A stretch of 26,396 nucleotides of DNA from Algibacter_G agarivorans (GTDB lineage Bacteria; Bacteroidota; Bacteroidia; Flavobacteriales; Flavobacteriaceae). The stretch spans positions 1-26,396 of the forward strand of contig NZ_BAABJJ010000041.1 in NCBI RefSeq assembly GCF_039543245.1, written 5' to 3'. This document shows positions 14,526 through 22,443 of the stretch, piece by piece (within the stretch, counting starts at the first letter, position 1; each line of letters opens with the position of its first letter). A program made the translations under genes and the position numbers. The notes below the pieces were generated by a model. It worked only from the letters and a program-made list of their open reading frames with translations, was not told where the DNA came from and searched no databases.

Positions 14526-14978
14526 ATGAATGCAAAAGCAGATACTAAAAATCAAGACATAGTTAAGAGCGTATTCACAAGCTTTTTAGAGGGTAACGGG
14601 CACCGAAAAACACCCGAGCGCTACGCTATACTTCAAGAAATCTATAACAGCACTGAGCATTTTGATATAGAATCACTATATCTTAACATGAAAAACAAAA
14701 AATACCGTGTGTCTCGCGCTACACTTTACAACACTATAGAATTACTTTTAGAATGTGGTTTAGTTAGAAAACATCAGTTCGGACAAAATCAAGCACATTA
14801 TGAAAAATCATATTTCGACAGACAACACGATCACGTAATACTTACAGATACTGGAGAAGTTATCGAGTTTTGCGACCCCAGAATTCAATCTATAAAAAAA
14901 ACAATCGAAGAGGTTTTCGATATTGAAATAAATAACCACTCACTTTATTTTTACGGAAACAGAAAATCAACTAAATAA
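14526..14978 (+). CDS. Fur-family metal-responsive transcriptional regulator
   Basis: A 150-residue winged-helix repressor. The DNA-binding helix is in YRVSRATLYNTIELLLECGLV (about 60-80). The regulatory metal site is represented by HDH (101-103), E114 in EVIEF and H138 in NNHSLYFYG. There are only two cysteines (C77 and C116), so the paired CxxC structural zinc sites of many Fur and PerR proteins are absent. Whether it senses iron, zinc, manganese or peroxide cannot be decided. It is 12 bases upstream of purA and almost certainly co-transcribed with it. The promoter region contains small dyads that may be its own operators. Confidence 0.93.
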   Translation: MNAKADTKNQDIVKSVFTSFLEGNGHRKTPERYAILQEIYNSTEHFDIESLYLNMKNKKYRVSRATLYNTIELLLECGLVRKHQFGQNQAHYEKSYFDRQHDHVILTDTGEVIEFCDPRIQSIKKTIEEVFDIEINNHSLYFYGNRKSTK

Positions 14979-14990
14979 TTAATTTTTACA

Positions 14991-16277
14991 ATGGCTGTAG
15001 ATTTACTACTAGGATTACAATGGGGAGACGAAGGCAAAGGAAAAATTGTTGACGTACTTACATCAAACTACAATATTATAGCACGTTTTCAAGGGGGTCC
15101 AAATGCAGGTCACACTTTAGTTTTTAATGGAAGAAAACATGTTTTACACACCATTCCTTCAGGAATTTTCCATGATGACGCTACTAATTTAGTAGGGAAT
15201 GGAGTCGTTATAGATCCCGTAATTTTTAAAGGCGAACTAGACAAACTTGAAGAACAAGATGTAGATTATAGAAAATCATTAATGATTTCACGTAAAGCAC
15301 ATATTATTTTACCGACACACAGACTACTTGATGCAGCTAGTGAAGCTTCAAAAGGAAAAGCTAAAATCGGTTCAACTCTAAAAGGTATTGGTCCAACATA
15401 TATGGACAAAACTGGAAGAAACGGTATTCGTGTGGGCGATTTGGAATTAACCGATTGGAAAGAACGCTATAGAGCATTGGCTGACAAGCATGAATCCATG
15501 ATTGCTTTTTATAATGTTGAAATAGAATATGACTTAGCTGAATTGGAAAGCGAATTTTTCAAAGCTGTTGAGGTATTAAAATCATTAAAATTTATTGATT
15601 CTGAAGAATACATCTACCAAGCGCAAAAATCTGGACAAACCATTCTGGCTGAAGGTGCCCAAGGCTCATTATTAGATATCGATTTTGGAACCTATCCATT
15701 TGTTACTTCAAGTAATACCACTGCTGCTGGAGCTTGTACAGGATTAGGTGTTGCTCCAAACCAAATTGGTGATGTGTTTGGCATTTTTAAAGCTTACACA
15801 ACACGTGTTGGCTCTGGTCCTTTCCCTACAGAATTATTTGATGAAGATGGAAAAGCCATGGCTAAAGTTGGTAATGAATTTGGAGCGACCACAGGTAGAG
15901 CAAGACGTTGTGGTTGGTTAGATCTTGTAGCATTAAAATATGCTTGTCAAGTTAATGGTGTCACTCAATTAATGATGATGAAAGGCGATGTGCTTTCTGG
16001 TTTTAAAACCTTAAAAGTAGCCACTGCCTATAAATACAAAGGAGAAGTAATTACTCATTTCCCTTATAATATTGAACCAGAAAACGTAGAACCTATTTAT
16101 ACGAATTTTAGTGGCTGGAATGAAGATTTAACAGCAATGTCTGAAACATCTCAACTTCCAAAAGCATTGAATGAATACATTGAATTTTTAGAAAAAGAAC
16201 TGGAAATCCCTATAACTATTGTATCTGTTGGGCCAGATAGAAAACAGACTATTTTCAGAGGGCAATTGGTTAAATAA
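14991..16277 (+). CDS. purA: Adenylosuccinate synthetase
   Basis: Catalyses the GTP-dependent joining of IMP and aspartate, the first committed step to AMP. The N-terminal loop WGDEGKGK contains the catalytic D13, and GGPNAGHT holds H41. IMP and aspartate-binding segments GIGPTYMDKTGRNGIRVGDL, VTSSNTTAAGACTG and TTGRARRCGWLD are all present, as is the C-terminal GTP-binding SVGPDRKQT. The length of 428 residues is standard. Its placement behind relA/spoT and a Fur-type regulator is notable, because PurA is inhibited by (p)ppGpp in E. coli. A strong terminator follows. Confidence 0.98.
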   Translation: MAVDLLLGLQWGDEGKGKIVDVLTSNYNIIARFQGGPNAGHTLVFNGRKHVLHTIPSGIFHDDATNLVGNGVVIDPVIFKGELDKLEEQDVDYRKSLMISRKAHIILPTHRLLDAASEASKGKAKIGSTLKGIGPTYMDKTGRNGIRVGDLELTDWKERYRALADKHESMIAFYNVEIEYDLAELESEFFKAVEVLKSLKFIDSEEYIYQAQKSGQTILAEGAQGSLLDIDFGTYPFVTSSNTTAAGACTGLGVAPNQIGDVFGIFKAYTTRVGSGPFPTELFDEDGKAMAKVGNEFGATTGRARRCGWLDLVALKYACQVNGVTQLMMMKGDVLSGFKTLKVATAYKYKGEVITHFPYNIEPENVEPIYTNFSGWNEDLTAMSETSQLPKALNEYIEFLEKELEIPITIVSVGPDRKQTIFRGQLVK

Positions 16278-16298
16278 TCACACTATCTTATATCTTTA

Positions 16299-16330
16299 AA
16301 AAACGCTCCAAACTATTTTGGAGCGTTTTT
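16299..16330 (+). terminator. Terminator of fur-purA
   Basis: AAAAACGCTCCAAA (16299-16312) pairs perfectly with TTTGGAGCGTTTTT (16317-16330) across the loop CTAT, ending in five T residues. It is a classic rho-independent hairpin placed 21 bases after purA. Confidence 0.92.
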
Positions 16331-16363
16331 CGTTTCAATACAATTATACATTATAATTATCGT

Positions 16364-16371
16364 TATTTTTG
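16364..16371 (+). promoter_or_regulatory. -7 element of the OstA-like gene promoter
   Basis: TATTTTTG is an exact TAnnTTTG, 18 bases before the TTG start at 16390. A TTA at 16344-16346 is a weak -33 candidate with 17-base spacing. It overlaps the upstream in-frame TTG (16369), which argues against that codon as the start. Confidence 0.5.
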
Positions 16372-16389
16372 CTACAAACTTTTTATATT

Positions 16390-18519
16390 TTGAACAAACT
16401 ACAAGTTTTACTTTTTGCACTTTTTATTGGTTTTGTTTCAATATCCAGTGCTCAAGAAAAAAAGAAAATTAAAATTGAATATGCAGGTAAACTTACTATA
16501 GATGAAGAAAACTATCCTGGCGCAAAAGTTTTAACACGGGATGACACCCAACAAGTTCATATAGAACATAGTGGTTCTAATATGTGGTGCGATAAAGCCA
16601 TTCATTATGGCAAAGAGAATTTTATTGAAGCATATGGTAATGTTATATTAAGACAGGGAGACACCATTAATATGACTTCAAAATATATTGAATATAGTGG
16701 TATAACGGAATTAGCATTTGCCAGTGGCGATGTGGTTTTAACAGATCCTAATTCCACAATATCTTCAGATACCTTGTATATGGATCGTCTAAAACAGCAA
16801 GCCTTTTATAAAAACGGAGGTACGGTTGTAAAAGATTCTTCGGGTACTATTACCAGTAAAATTGGTAGGTATTATATGGATATAAAAAAGTATCAATTTG
16901 TTGAGGATGTCGTTTTAGTAAGTGATAGCACGACTATAAAATCAAACTTTTTCGACTTTTATTCCGATACGGGTTATGCGTACCTCTTTGGACCGTCAAC
17001 CATTACAACAGAAGACAGTAAAACATACTGTGAAAAAGGTTTTTATGATACAGAAAACAAAATTGGCTATGCCGTTAAGAAAGCAAAAATAGATTACGAT
17101 AACAGAATTATTGAAGGTGACAGTTTGTATTTTGACAACAATATAAGTTTCGCTTCAGCAACCAATAATATAACAGTTACTGACACTATAAATAAGAGCA
17201 TTATAAAAGGGCATTACGCAGAAATGTTTAAAGAAAAAGATTCCGTTTTCATTACCAAACGCGCATTAGCTATTACTATTCAGGAAAACGATTCTATATA
17301 CCTGCATGCCGATAAAATTTTAGTTACTGGTAAACCGGACAACAGAATTATCAATGCAAATTATAATGCAAAAATATTTAAATCTGACCTAAGCGGAAAA
17401 GCCGATTCTATCCATACCAGTCAGAAAACCGGTATTACTAAATTAATAAATATTCCTCGTTTTTCTTCTGGTGATAAATTTTCTTCTGCACGAAAACCCA
17501 TTATGTGGAATTTAGAAAATCAAATGACTGGCGATACCATTCATTTAATATCCAATAGCGAAACTGAAAAAATAGATTCCTTACTCGTTTTCAACAATGC
17601 TTTTATTATAAGTCAAGACACTATAAGCAAAACAGGCTACAACCAAATTAACGGCATGCGATTGGTAGGTTTTTTTAATGATGAAAATCAATTACGGCAA
17701 GTCGATATTACAAAAAACGCCCAATCCATTTTTTATGCGAGAAACGATAAACAAGAGTTGATTGGTATAGACAAAGCAAAATCTGGAAGCATCTCTATTT
17801 TATTTGCTGACGGCGATATTGATGAATACACCAGGTTTAACCAAGTCGATGGGGACATGTACCCTGAATCCAAATACCCTGAAAAAGAAAAATTCTTAAA
17901 AGGCTTCGATTGGCGTGAAGAAGAACGACCACTGAGCGTTGAAGATTTATTTAAAGACGACCCACCTTTGGAGTTGCCAACCATAAAAGGTTTGGAGGAT
18001 TATGTGCCTCAAGATGCATTTTTTGATGAGGAAATGATGCAACGTATAAAATTGGCTGGACCACTATATAAGTACGACAAAACCCTAAGGAATCAAGAAA
18101 ACCTATTGCTTTTTAAAAATGAGTTTAGTAATTCGAAATGGGTGAAAAATGGCATAAAAGTTTCAAAGAAGAATAGTATACTTTCTCCAAATAGAAAAAA
18201 GAATACCTATAATATTATTGGAACAGGAAATTCAGATGGTCACATCCTTCAAATTGTAGATAGAACATTAGGTGTTTTTAAATTTTCTATATGGCTAAAA
18301 GGCAAAGGAACTACAAGAATACGATTTCAAGAACAAGGAAAGGATTACACAAATTATAAAACTTTAGACATTTCTTTAACTAACGATTGGAAACAATATA
18401 GTATAACAACTTCAAAAGCAAATGATGGGAATAAACTTAGATGCGTAATAAGTAATATTCAAAAAAATGATGATTTTTATTTATGGGGTGCTGAATTAAT
18501 TGAACTTAAAAAAAATTAA
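16390..18519 (+). CDS. OstA-like LPS-transport protein with a C-terminal jelly-roll-like extension
   Basis: An exported protein of 709 residues. From the TTG at 16390 the N-terminus is a signal peptide (NKLQVLLFALFIGFVSISSAQ). The next 500 or so residues carry repeated beta strands of the OstA/LptA type (IEAYGNVILRQGDTINMTSKYIEY, LAFASGDVVLTDPNSTISSDTL, IIEGDSLYFDN, GHYAEMF), which in this family bind and shuttle LPS across the periplasm. The usual flavobacterial OstA-like end (LFKDDPPLELPTIKGLEDYVPQDAFF) is followed here by residues 568-709, with NLLLFKNEFSNSKWVKNG, FKFSIWLKGKG, DWKQYSI and FYLWGAELIE. This resembles a carbohydrate-binding-like beta-sandwich. An earlier in-frame TTG (16369) overlaps the promoter and spoils the signal peptide. 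The aminotransferase gene follows after 8 bases. Confidence 0.85.
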   Translation: MNKLQVLLFALFIGFVSISSAQEKKKIKIEYAGKLTIDEENYPGAKVLTRDDTQQVHIEHSGSNMWCDKAIHYGKENFIEAYGNVILRQGDTINMTSKYIEYSGITELAFASGDVVLTDPNSTISSDTLYMDRLKQQAFYKNGGTVVKDSSGTITSKIGRYYMDIKKYQFVEDVVLVSDSTTIKSNFFDFYSDTGYAYLFGPSTITTEDSKTYCEKGFYDTENKIGYAVKKAKIDYDNRIIEGDSLYFDNNISFASATNNITVTDTINKSIIKGHYAEMFKEKDSVFITKRALAITIQENDSIYLHADKILVTGKPDNRIINANYNAKIFKSDLSGKADSIHTSQKTGITKLINIPRFSSGDKFSSARKPIMWNLENQMTGDTIHLISNSETEKIDSLLVFNNAFIISQDTISKTGYNQINGMRLVGFFNDENQLRQVDITKNAQSIFYARNDKQELIGIDKAKSGSISILFADGDIDEYTRFNQVDGDMYPESKYPEKEKFLKGFDWREEERPLSVEDLFKDDPPLELPTIKGLEDYVPQDAFFDEEMMQRIKLAGPLYKYDKTLRNQENLLLFKNEFSNSKWVKNGIKVSKKNSILSPNRKKNTYNIIGTGNSDGHILQIVDRTLGVFKFSIWLKGKGTTRIRFQEQGKDYTNYKTLDISLTNDWKQYSITTSKANDGNKLRCVISNIQKNDDFYLWGAELIELKKN

Positions 18520-18527
18520 GCACACTA

Positions 18528-19706
18528 ATGAAGTCTGATTTCTTCAAATATCAAGCACAAACAACACCTCATCCATTAGCCATGGAAATTTCTCATGCAA
18601 ATGGTTCTTATATTTACGACACCAATAATAAAGCCTATCTAGATTTTGTTGCTGGCGTATCTGCTTGCCCACTTGGCCACAATCATCCAAAGGTTGTAAA
18701 TGCCATTAAGGAGCAGTTGAATAAATATATGCATGTTATGGTTTATGGCGAATACATCCAAAAACCAGCCGTAGAACTCACAAAATTATTAGCAAAAAAT
18801 CTTCCAAAACCATTAGAGAAGACCTATTTAACTAATTCAGGAACCGAAGCGATTGAAGGTGCATTAAAACTTGCCAAACGTGCTACCGGAAGAAGTGAAA
18901 TAATTGCAGCTAACAAAGCATATCATGGTAACACTATGGGATCTATGAGTGTTATGGGGCATGAAGAACGCAAACAAGCCTTTAGACCACTTTTGCCAGA
19001 TGTGAAATTTATAACTTTTAATTCCGAAGAAGATTTAAAGCAGATTACAAATAAAACAGCTTGCGTTATTTTAGAAACCATCCAAGGTGGTGCCGGTTTT
19101 ATCGTCCCTTCAAACAAATACTTAATCCAAGTTCAAAAACGTTGCAATAAAGTTGGGGCACTTTTAATTTTGGACGAAATACAACCTGGAATTGGAAGAA
19201 CAGGTAAACTTTTTGGTTTTGAACACTACAATTGCATCCCGGATATATTAGTAACTGGCAAAGGTCTAGGTGGCGGGATGCCCATTGGAGCCTTTACTGC
19301 ATCTAGTAAACTAATGGACTTACTACAAGACCACCCTAAACTAGGACACATAACAACCTTTGGTGGACATCCGGTAATTGCTGCTTCTGCATTGGCAACT
19401 TTAAAAGAAATTACTGAAAGTAATTTAATGGAGCAAGCATTAGAGAAAGAACAGGTTTTCCGGAAAATTTTAGTGCATCCTCTAATAAAAGAAATTAGAG
19501 GACAAGGGCTCATGCTTGCTTTAATAACAGCTTCTGAAACTATAACAAATTCATTAATTCTTAAATGTCAAGACCAAGGGTTAATACTTTTTTGGCTACT
19601 TTTTGAGCCAAAAGCAGTTAGAATCACACCTCCTTTAACCATCACAAACGATGAAATCATCAAAGGATGCAAAATAATTATTGACGTTTTAGACGAAATA
19701 CAATAA
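18528..19706 (+). CDS. Class III PLP-dependent aminotransferase (acetylornithine transaminase-like)
   Basis: A fold-type I enzyme of 392 residues in the ArgD/GabT/omega-transaminase group. The N-terminal YDTNNKAYLDFVAGVSACPLGHNHP and TNSGTEAIEGALKLAKRATGR bind the cofactor phosphate. The PLP nitrogen partner D216 is in LDEIQPGIGRTG, and the Schiff-base lysine is K245 in TGKGLGGGMP. A GGHP segment and R-G-Q-G-LM (substrate side) follow. No arginine-synthesis genes are nearby, so the substrate is uncertain. Flavobacterial copies are often just called aspartate aminotransferase family protein. It is 8 bases downstream of the OstA-like gene and probably co-transcribed. Confidence 0.88.
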   Translation: MKSDFFKYQAQTTPHPLAMEISHANGSYIYDTNNKAYLDFVAGVSACPLGHNHPKVVNAIKEQLNKYMHVMVYGEYIQKPAVELTKLLAKNLPKPLEKTYLTNSGTEAIEGALKLAKRATGRSEIIAANKAYHGNTMGSMSVMGHEERKQAFRPLLPDVKFITFNSEEDLKQITNKTACVILETIQGGAGFIVPSNKYLIQVQKRCNKVGALLILDEIQPGIGRTGKLFGFEHYNCIPDILVTGKGLGGGMPIGAFTASSKLMDLLQDHPKLGHITTFGGHPVIAASALATLKEITESNLMEQALEKEQVFRKILVHPLIKEIRGQGLMLALITASETITNSLILKCQDQGLILFWLLFEPKAVRITPPLTITNDEIIKGCKIIIDVLDEIQ

Positions 19707-19868
19707 TATACAATCACATTCAACTTTCTGATAATCAAAACAAAAGAAGTAAAAACTCACACAAATACTTTCAATGTTCATTACTTTGTTGAAAACATTT
19801 ACATATTCTTCAACTAAAAAGCAAATAGAAGCTTAAATTTATTGACATAGAATCTTATAAATGTGCTT

Positions 19869-21257
19869 ATGGAGTTTAGTCATAATGACAACAACAATTT
19901 GCCTCTTACTAAGTTTGAATCGATGTTAAAAACAAACCATGTTTTGTTCTTTGATTCCGAAGAATTCGAAAACATCATTCATCATTATTTAAACCAAGGT
20001 AAAATCGCTTTAGCGAAAAAAGCCATAAAATTAGGTTTAGACCAACACCCTACCTCTATTAATTTAAGACTTTTTAAAGTAGAAGTTTTTGTTTTTGAAG
20101 ATAAGTTGCCAGAAGCAGACATATTATTAAACCAATTGCATAGTTTAGACCCAATGAATGAAGAAATCTACATTCAAAAGGCTAATGTTTTTTCTAAAAA
20201 AGATGACCATCAACAAGCCATTGAGGTTTTAAAAAAAGCATTGCAACTTACTGACGATGTGGTCGATTTATATTCATTAATTGGAATGGAATACCTTTTT
20301 CTAGATCAATTTGAAGATGCCAAAACATATTTTATGAAATGTTTAGAATCTGACTTAGATGATTACTCTGCATTATACAATGTTATATATTGCTTTGAGT
20401 TTTTAAAACAGCATGAAGAAGCCATTTCATATTTAAACCTATTTTTAGATAAAAATCCATATTGCGAAGTAGCATGGCATCAATTAGGCAAGCAATATGT
20501 CACTTTAAAAGATTACGACAAAGCATTAACATCATTTGATTTCGCTATTATTTCAGATGATACATTTGTTGGTGCTTATCTTGAGCGTGGCAAGGTTTTA
20601 GAAAAATTGAACCGTTATGAAGATGCTATTGAAAACTACACAATTACTCTACAATTAGAAGAACCAACATCTTTTGCATTATTGCGTATTGGTAATTGTT
20701 ATGAAAAATTGAATAATGATGATTTAGCACTTCAGTTTTACGACAGGACAGTACATGAAGACCCTTTATTAGATAAAGGTTGGATAGCCATCACTAAATA
20801 TTACAACAGGAAAAAGAACTACCAAAAAGCCCTTTATTTCATTAATAGAGCTATAAATATAGATTCGGAAAACGTCATATATTGGAAATTATATTCGCAA
20901 ATTAACCAAAGGTTGAATTTTTACGAAGAAGCTGAGCGCGGTTTCAAAAAAACCTTAGAGTTAGGCAATTACGAATTGAACACTTGGTTATCTCGTGGCG
21001 ATATATTAATTAAATTAGGAGAACCACAAGCCGCAATTTATAATTTTGAACAAGCCACAGATTTTTACCCAGAAAGTGCAGAGATAGAATATCGTTTAGC
21101 TGGGTTGTACTTTTCTTTAAATGAAAATGACAAAGGGGTATTCCATCTAAAAAATGGTTTAAAAGAAAATGAAGAATACGCCTTTATTATTGAAGAGCTT
21201 TTTCCTAAAGTTTCCAAGAAACTCCTTGTAAAAAACTTACTTAAAACAAATCTGTAA
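19869..21257 (+). CDS. TPR-repeat protein
   Basis: A 462-residue protein with no signal peptide or membrane segment, built almost wholly of about eleven tetratricopeptide repeats (examples: IYIQKANVFSKKDDHQQAIEVLKKAL; AWHQLGKQYVTLKDYDKALTSFDFAI; YLERGKVLEKLNRYEDAIENYTITL). It should fold as a cytoplasmic superhelical protein-interaction scaffold. The partner is unknown. I start at the ATG at 19869 (MEFSHNDNNNLP), because a GTG at 19863 gives only two extra residues. A 156-base spacer separates it from the aminotransferase. It precedes the DUF368 genes, but with a 266-base gap and a separate promoter there. Confidence 0.9.
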   Translation: MEFSHNDNNNLPLTKFESMLKTNHVLFFDSEEFENIIHHYLNQGKIALAKKAIKLGLDQHPTSINLRLFKVEVFVFEDKLPEADILLNQLHSLDPMNEEIYIQKANVFSKKDDHQQAIEVLKKALQLTDDVVDLYSLIGMEYLFLDQFEDAKTYFMKCLESDLDDYSALYNVIYCFEFLKQHEEAISYLNLFLDKNPYCEVAWHQLGKQYVTLKDYDKALTSFDFAIISDDTFVGAYLERGKVLEKLNRYEDAIENYTITLQLEEPTSFALLRIGNCYEKLNNDDLALQFYDRTVHEDPLLDKGWIAITKYYNRKKNYQKALYFINRAINIDSENVIYWKLYSQINQRLNFYEEAERGFKKTLELGNYELNTWLSRGDILIKLGEPQAAIYNFEQATDFYPESAEIEYRLAGLYFSLNENDKGVFHLKNGLKENEEYAFIIEELFPKVSKKLLVKNLLKTNL

Positions 21258-21293
21258 GTAAACGTTTCTAGACAACACATATTAAAATCAATT

Positions 21294-21346
21294 AATGAGT
21301 TAAACTCATTTAAAATTCGCGAAACCTACCAGCCGGTAGGCTGGTA
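21294..21346. repeat. Pair of intergenic palindromes after the TPR gene
   Basis: The spacer between the TPR gene and the first DUF368 gene contains AATGAGTT-A-AACTCATT (21294-21310) and the GC-rich TACCAGCC-GGTA-GGCTGGTA (21327-21346), both perfect stems, with TTCGCGAA between them. The second is a REP-like hairpin standing out in AT-rich DNA. Neither has a strong T-tract, so a termination role is possible but not clear. The rest of the spacer (21347-21480) is featureless AT-rich sequence. Confidence 0.6.
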
Positions 21347-21485
21347 ATTATCCAAAAATGATTATACGAATAGAAAAAACCTAAAGATTTTTAAAATATT
21401 AGTGAAAATTTGTAAAATTCGTGGATTATTTTTTTTAATGGGTTTAACCTATTTTCAACTATTCATATTAATTTTTTTTTAGTTG

Positions 21486-21503
21486 CCAAATGTATACCTT
21501 TGG
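21486..21503 (+). promoter_or_regulatory. Promoter and operator-like palindrome before the DUF368 genes
   Basis: TACCTTTG (21495-21502) is an exact -7 element, 22 bases before the ATG at 21524. It lies inside an 18-base near-palindrome CCAAATGTATACCTTTGG, which matches its reverse complement at 16 of 18 positions and centres on GTATAC. A repressor bound here would block the promoter. No clear -33 TTG was found. Confidence 0.45.
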
Positions 21504-21523
21504 TTTTCTTTAAAAATCACAAT

Positions 21524-22441
21524 ATGCAAAGACGTATTAAAGACTACTTAATCATCTCTTTTAAAGGATTAGCAATGGGTGCAGCAGATGCTGTTCCTGG
21601 AGTTTCTGGTGGTACGATTGCTTTTATTTCCGGCATTTATGAAGAGTTAATTGAGACTATTAGCAATGTAAATCTTTCTCTCTTTAAAACACTTTTCAGT
21701 AAAGGCATTAAAGCATTTTGGGAACAACTGAACGGGAACTTTATTCTGGTACTTATGTCTGGAATTCTTATCAGTTTTGTTTCTTTTATGAAACTTGCAA
21801 AATATTTACTTGAGTTTCATCCCATCTTAATATGGTCCTTCTTTTTTGGTCTTATCGTAGCAAGTATATATTTTGTTGGGAAACAAATTACCAAATGGAG
21901 CATAGTCACAGTTATTGCTTTAATTATTGGAGCGGTTATTGCCTTTTACATTAGCAAACTACCTTCTTTAGGCACCAATGAAAGCCCTTGGTTTCTTTTT
22001 GTTGCAGGAGCCATTGCTATTTGCGCTATGATATTACCTGGTATTTCCGGTTCATTTATCTTAATAATTCTAGGAGCTTATAAAACATTAAGTGATGCTA
22101 TTCACGATATAGATTTAAAAAAGATTATGATTTTTGCCATTGGTGCTCTTGTTGGTCTGTTGAGTTTTAGCCACGTACTAAAATGGCTCTTCAAACATTA
22201 TCACAATATCACATTAGCCTTACTAACTGGTTTTATTTTTGGGTCATTAAATAAAGTTTGGCCTTGGAAAGAAACTTTAACATGGCACACAAATTCTAAA
22301 GGTATAGAAAAGCCATTATTACAAGAAAGTATCTCGCCATTTTCATTTGTTGGAGATAATCAAATACTGTTTGCAGCACTTTTAATGGTTCTTGGGTTTT
22401 TGACTATTTATATTCTTGAAAAATTAGGATCTAAGAAATAG
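21524..22441 (+). CDS. DUF368 membrane protein, first copy (polyprenyl-phosphate transporter family)
   Basis: A 306-residue polytopic protein with about eight to nine hydrophobic segments. It has the two inverted family signatures: KGLAMGAADAVPGVSGGTIAF near the N-terminus and MILPGISGSFILIILGAY in the middle. A conserved SHVLKWLFKHYHNITLALLTGF segment follows. DUF368 proteins (PopT) were reported to flip undecaprenyl phosphate back across the cytoplasmic membrane for reuse in cell-wall synthesis. I infer that role here. I choose the ATG at 21524 (MQRRIKDYL); the upstream TTG at 21500 falls inside the -7 element. It is 2 bases from a second DUF368 gene. Confidence 0.9.
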   Translation: MQRRIKDYLIISFKGLAMGAADAVPGVSGGTIAFISGIYEELIETISNVNLSLFKTLFSKGIKAFWEQLNGNFILVLMSGILISFVSFMKLAKYLLEFHPILIWSFFFGLIVASIYFVGKQITKWSIVTVIALIIGAVIAFYISKLPSLGTNESPWFLFVAGAIAICAMILPGISGSFILIILGAYKTLSDAIHDIDLKKIMIFAIGALVGLLSFSHVLKWLFKHYHNITLALLTGFIFGSLNKVWPWKETLTWHTNSKGIEKPLLQESISPFSFVGDNQILFAALLMVLGFLTIYILEKLGSKK

Positions 22442-22443
22442 CC

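Noticed and set aside
16342..16358. Dyad AATTATA-CAT-TATAATT upstream of the OstA-like gene
   Set aside because: It is composed only of A/T apart from one C in AT-rich DNA and is easily expected by chance, so I do not call an operator.
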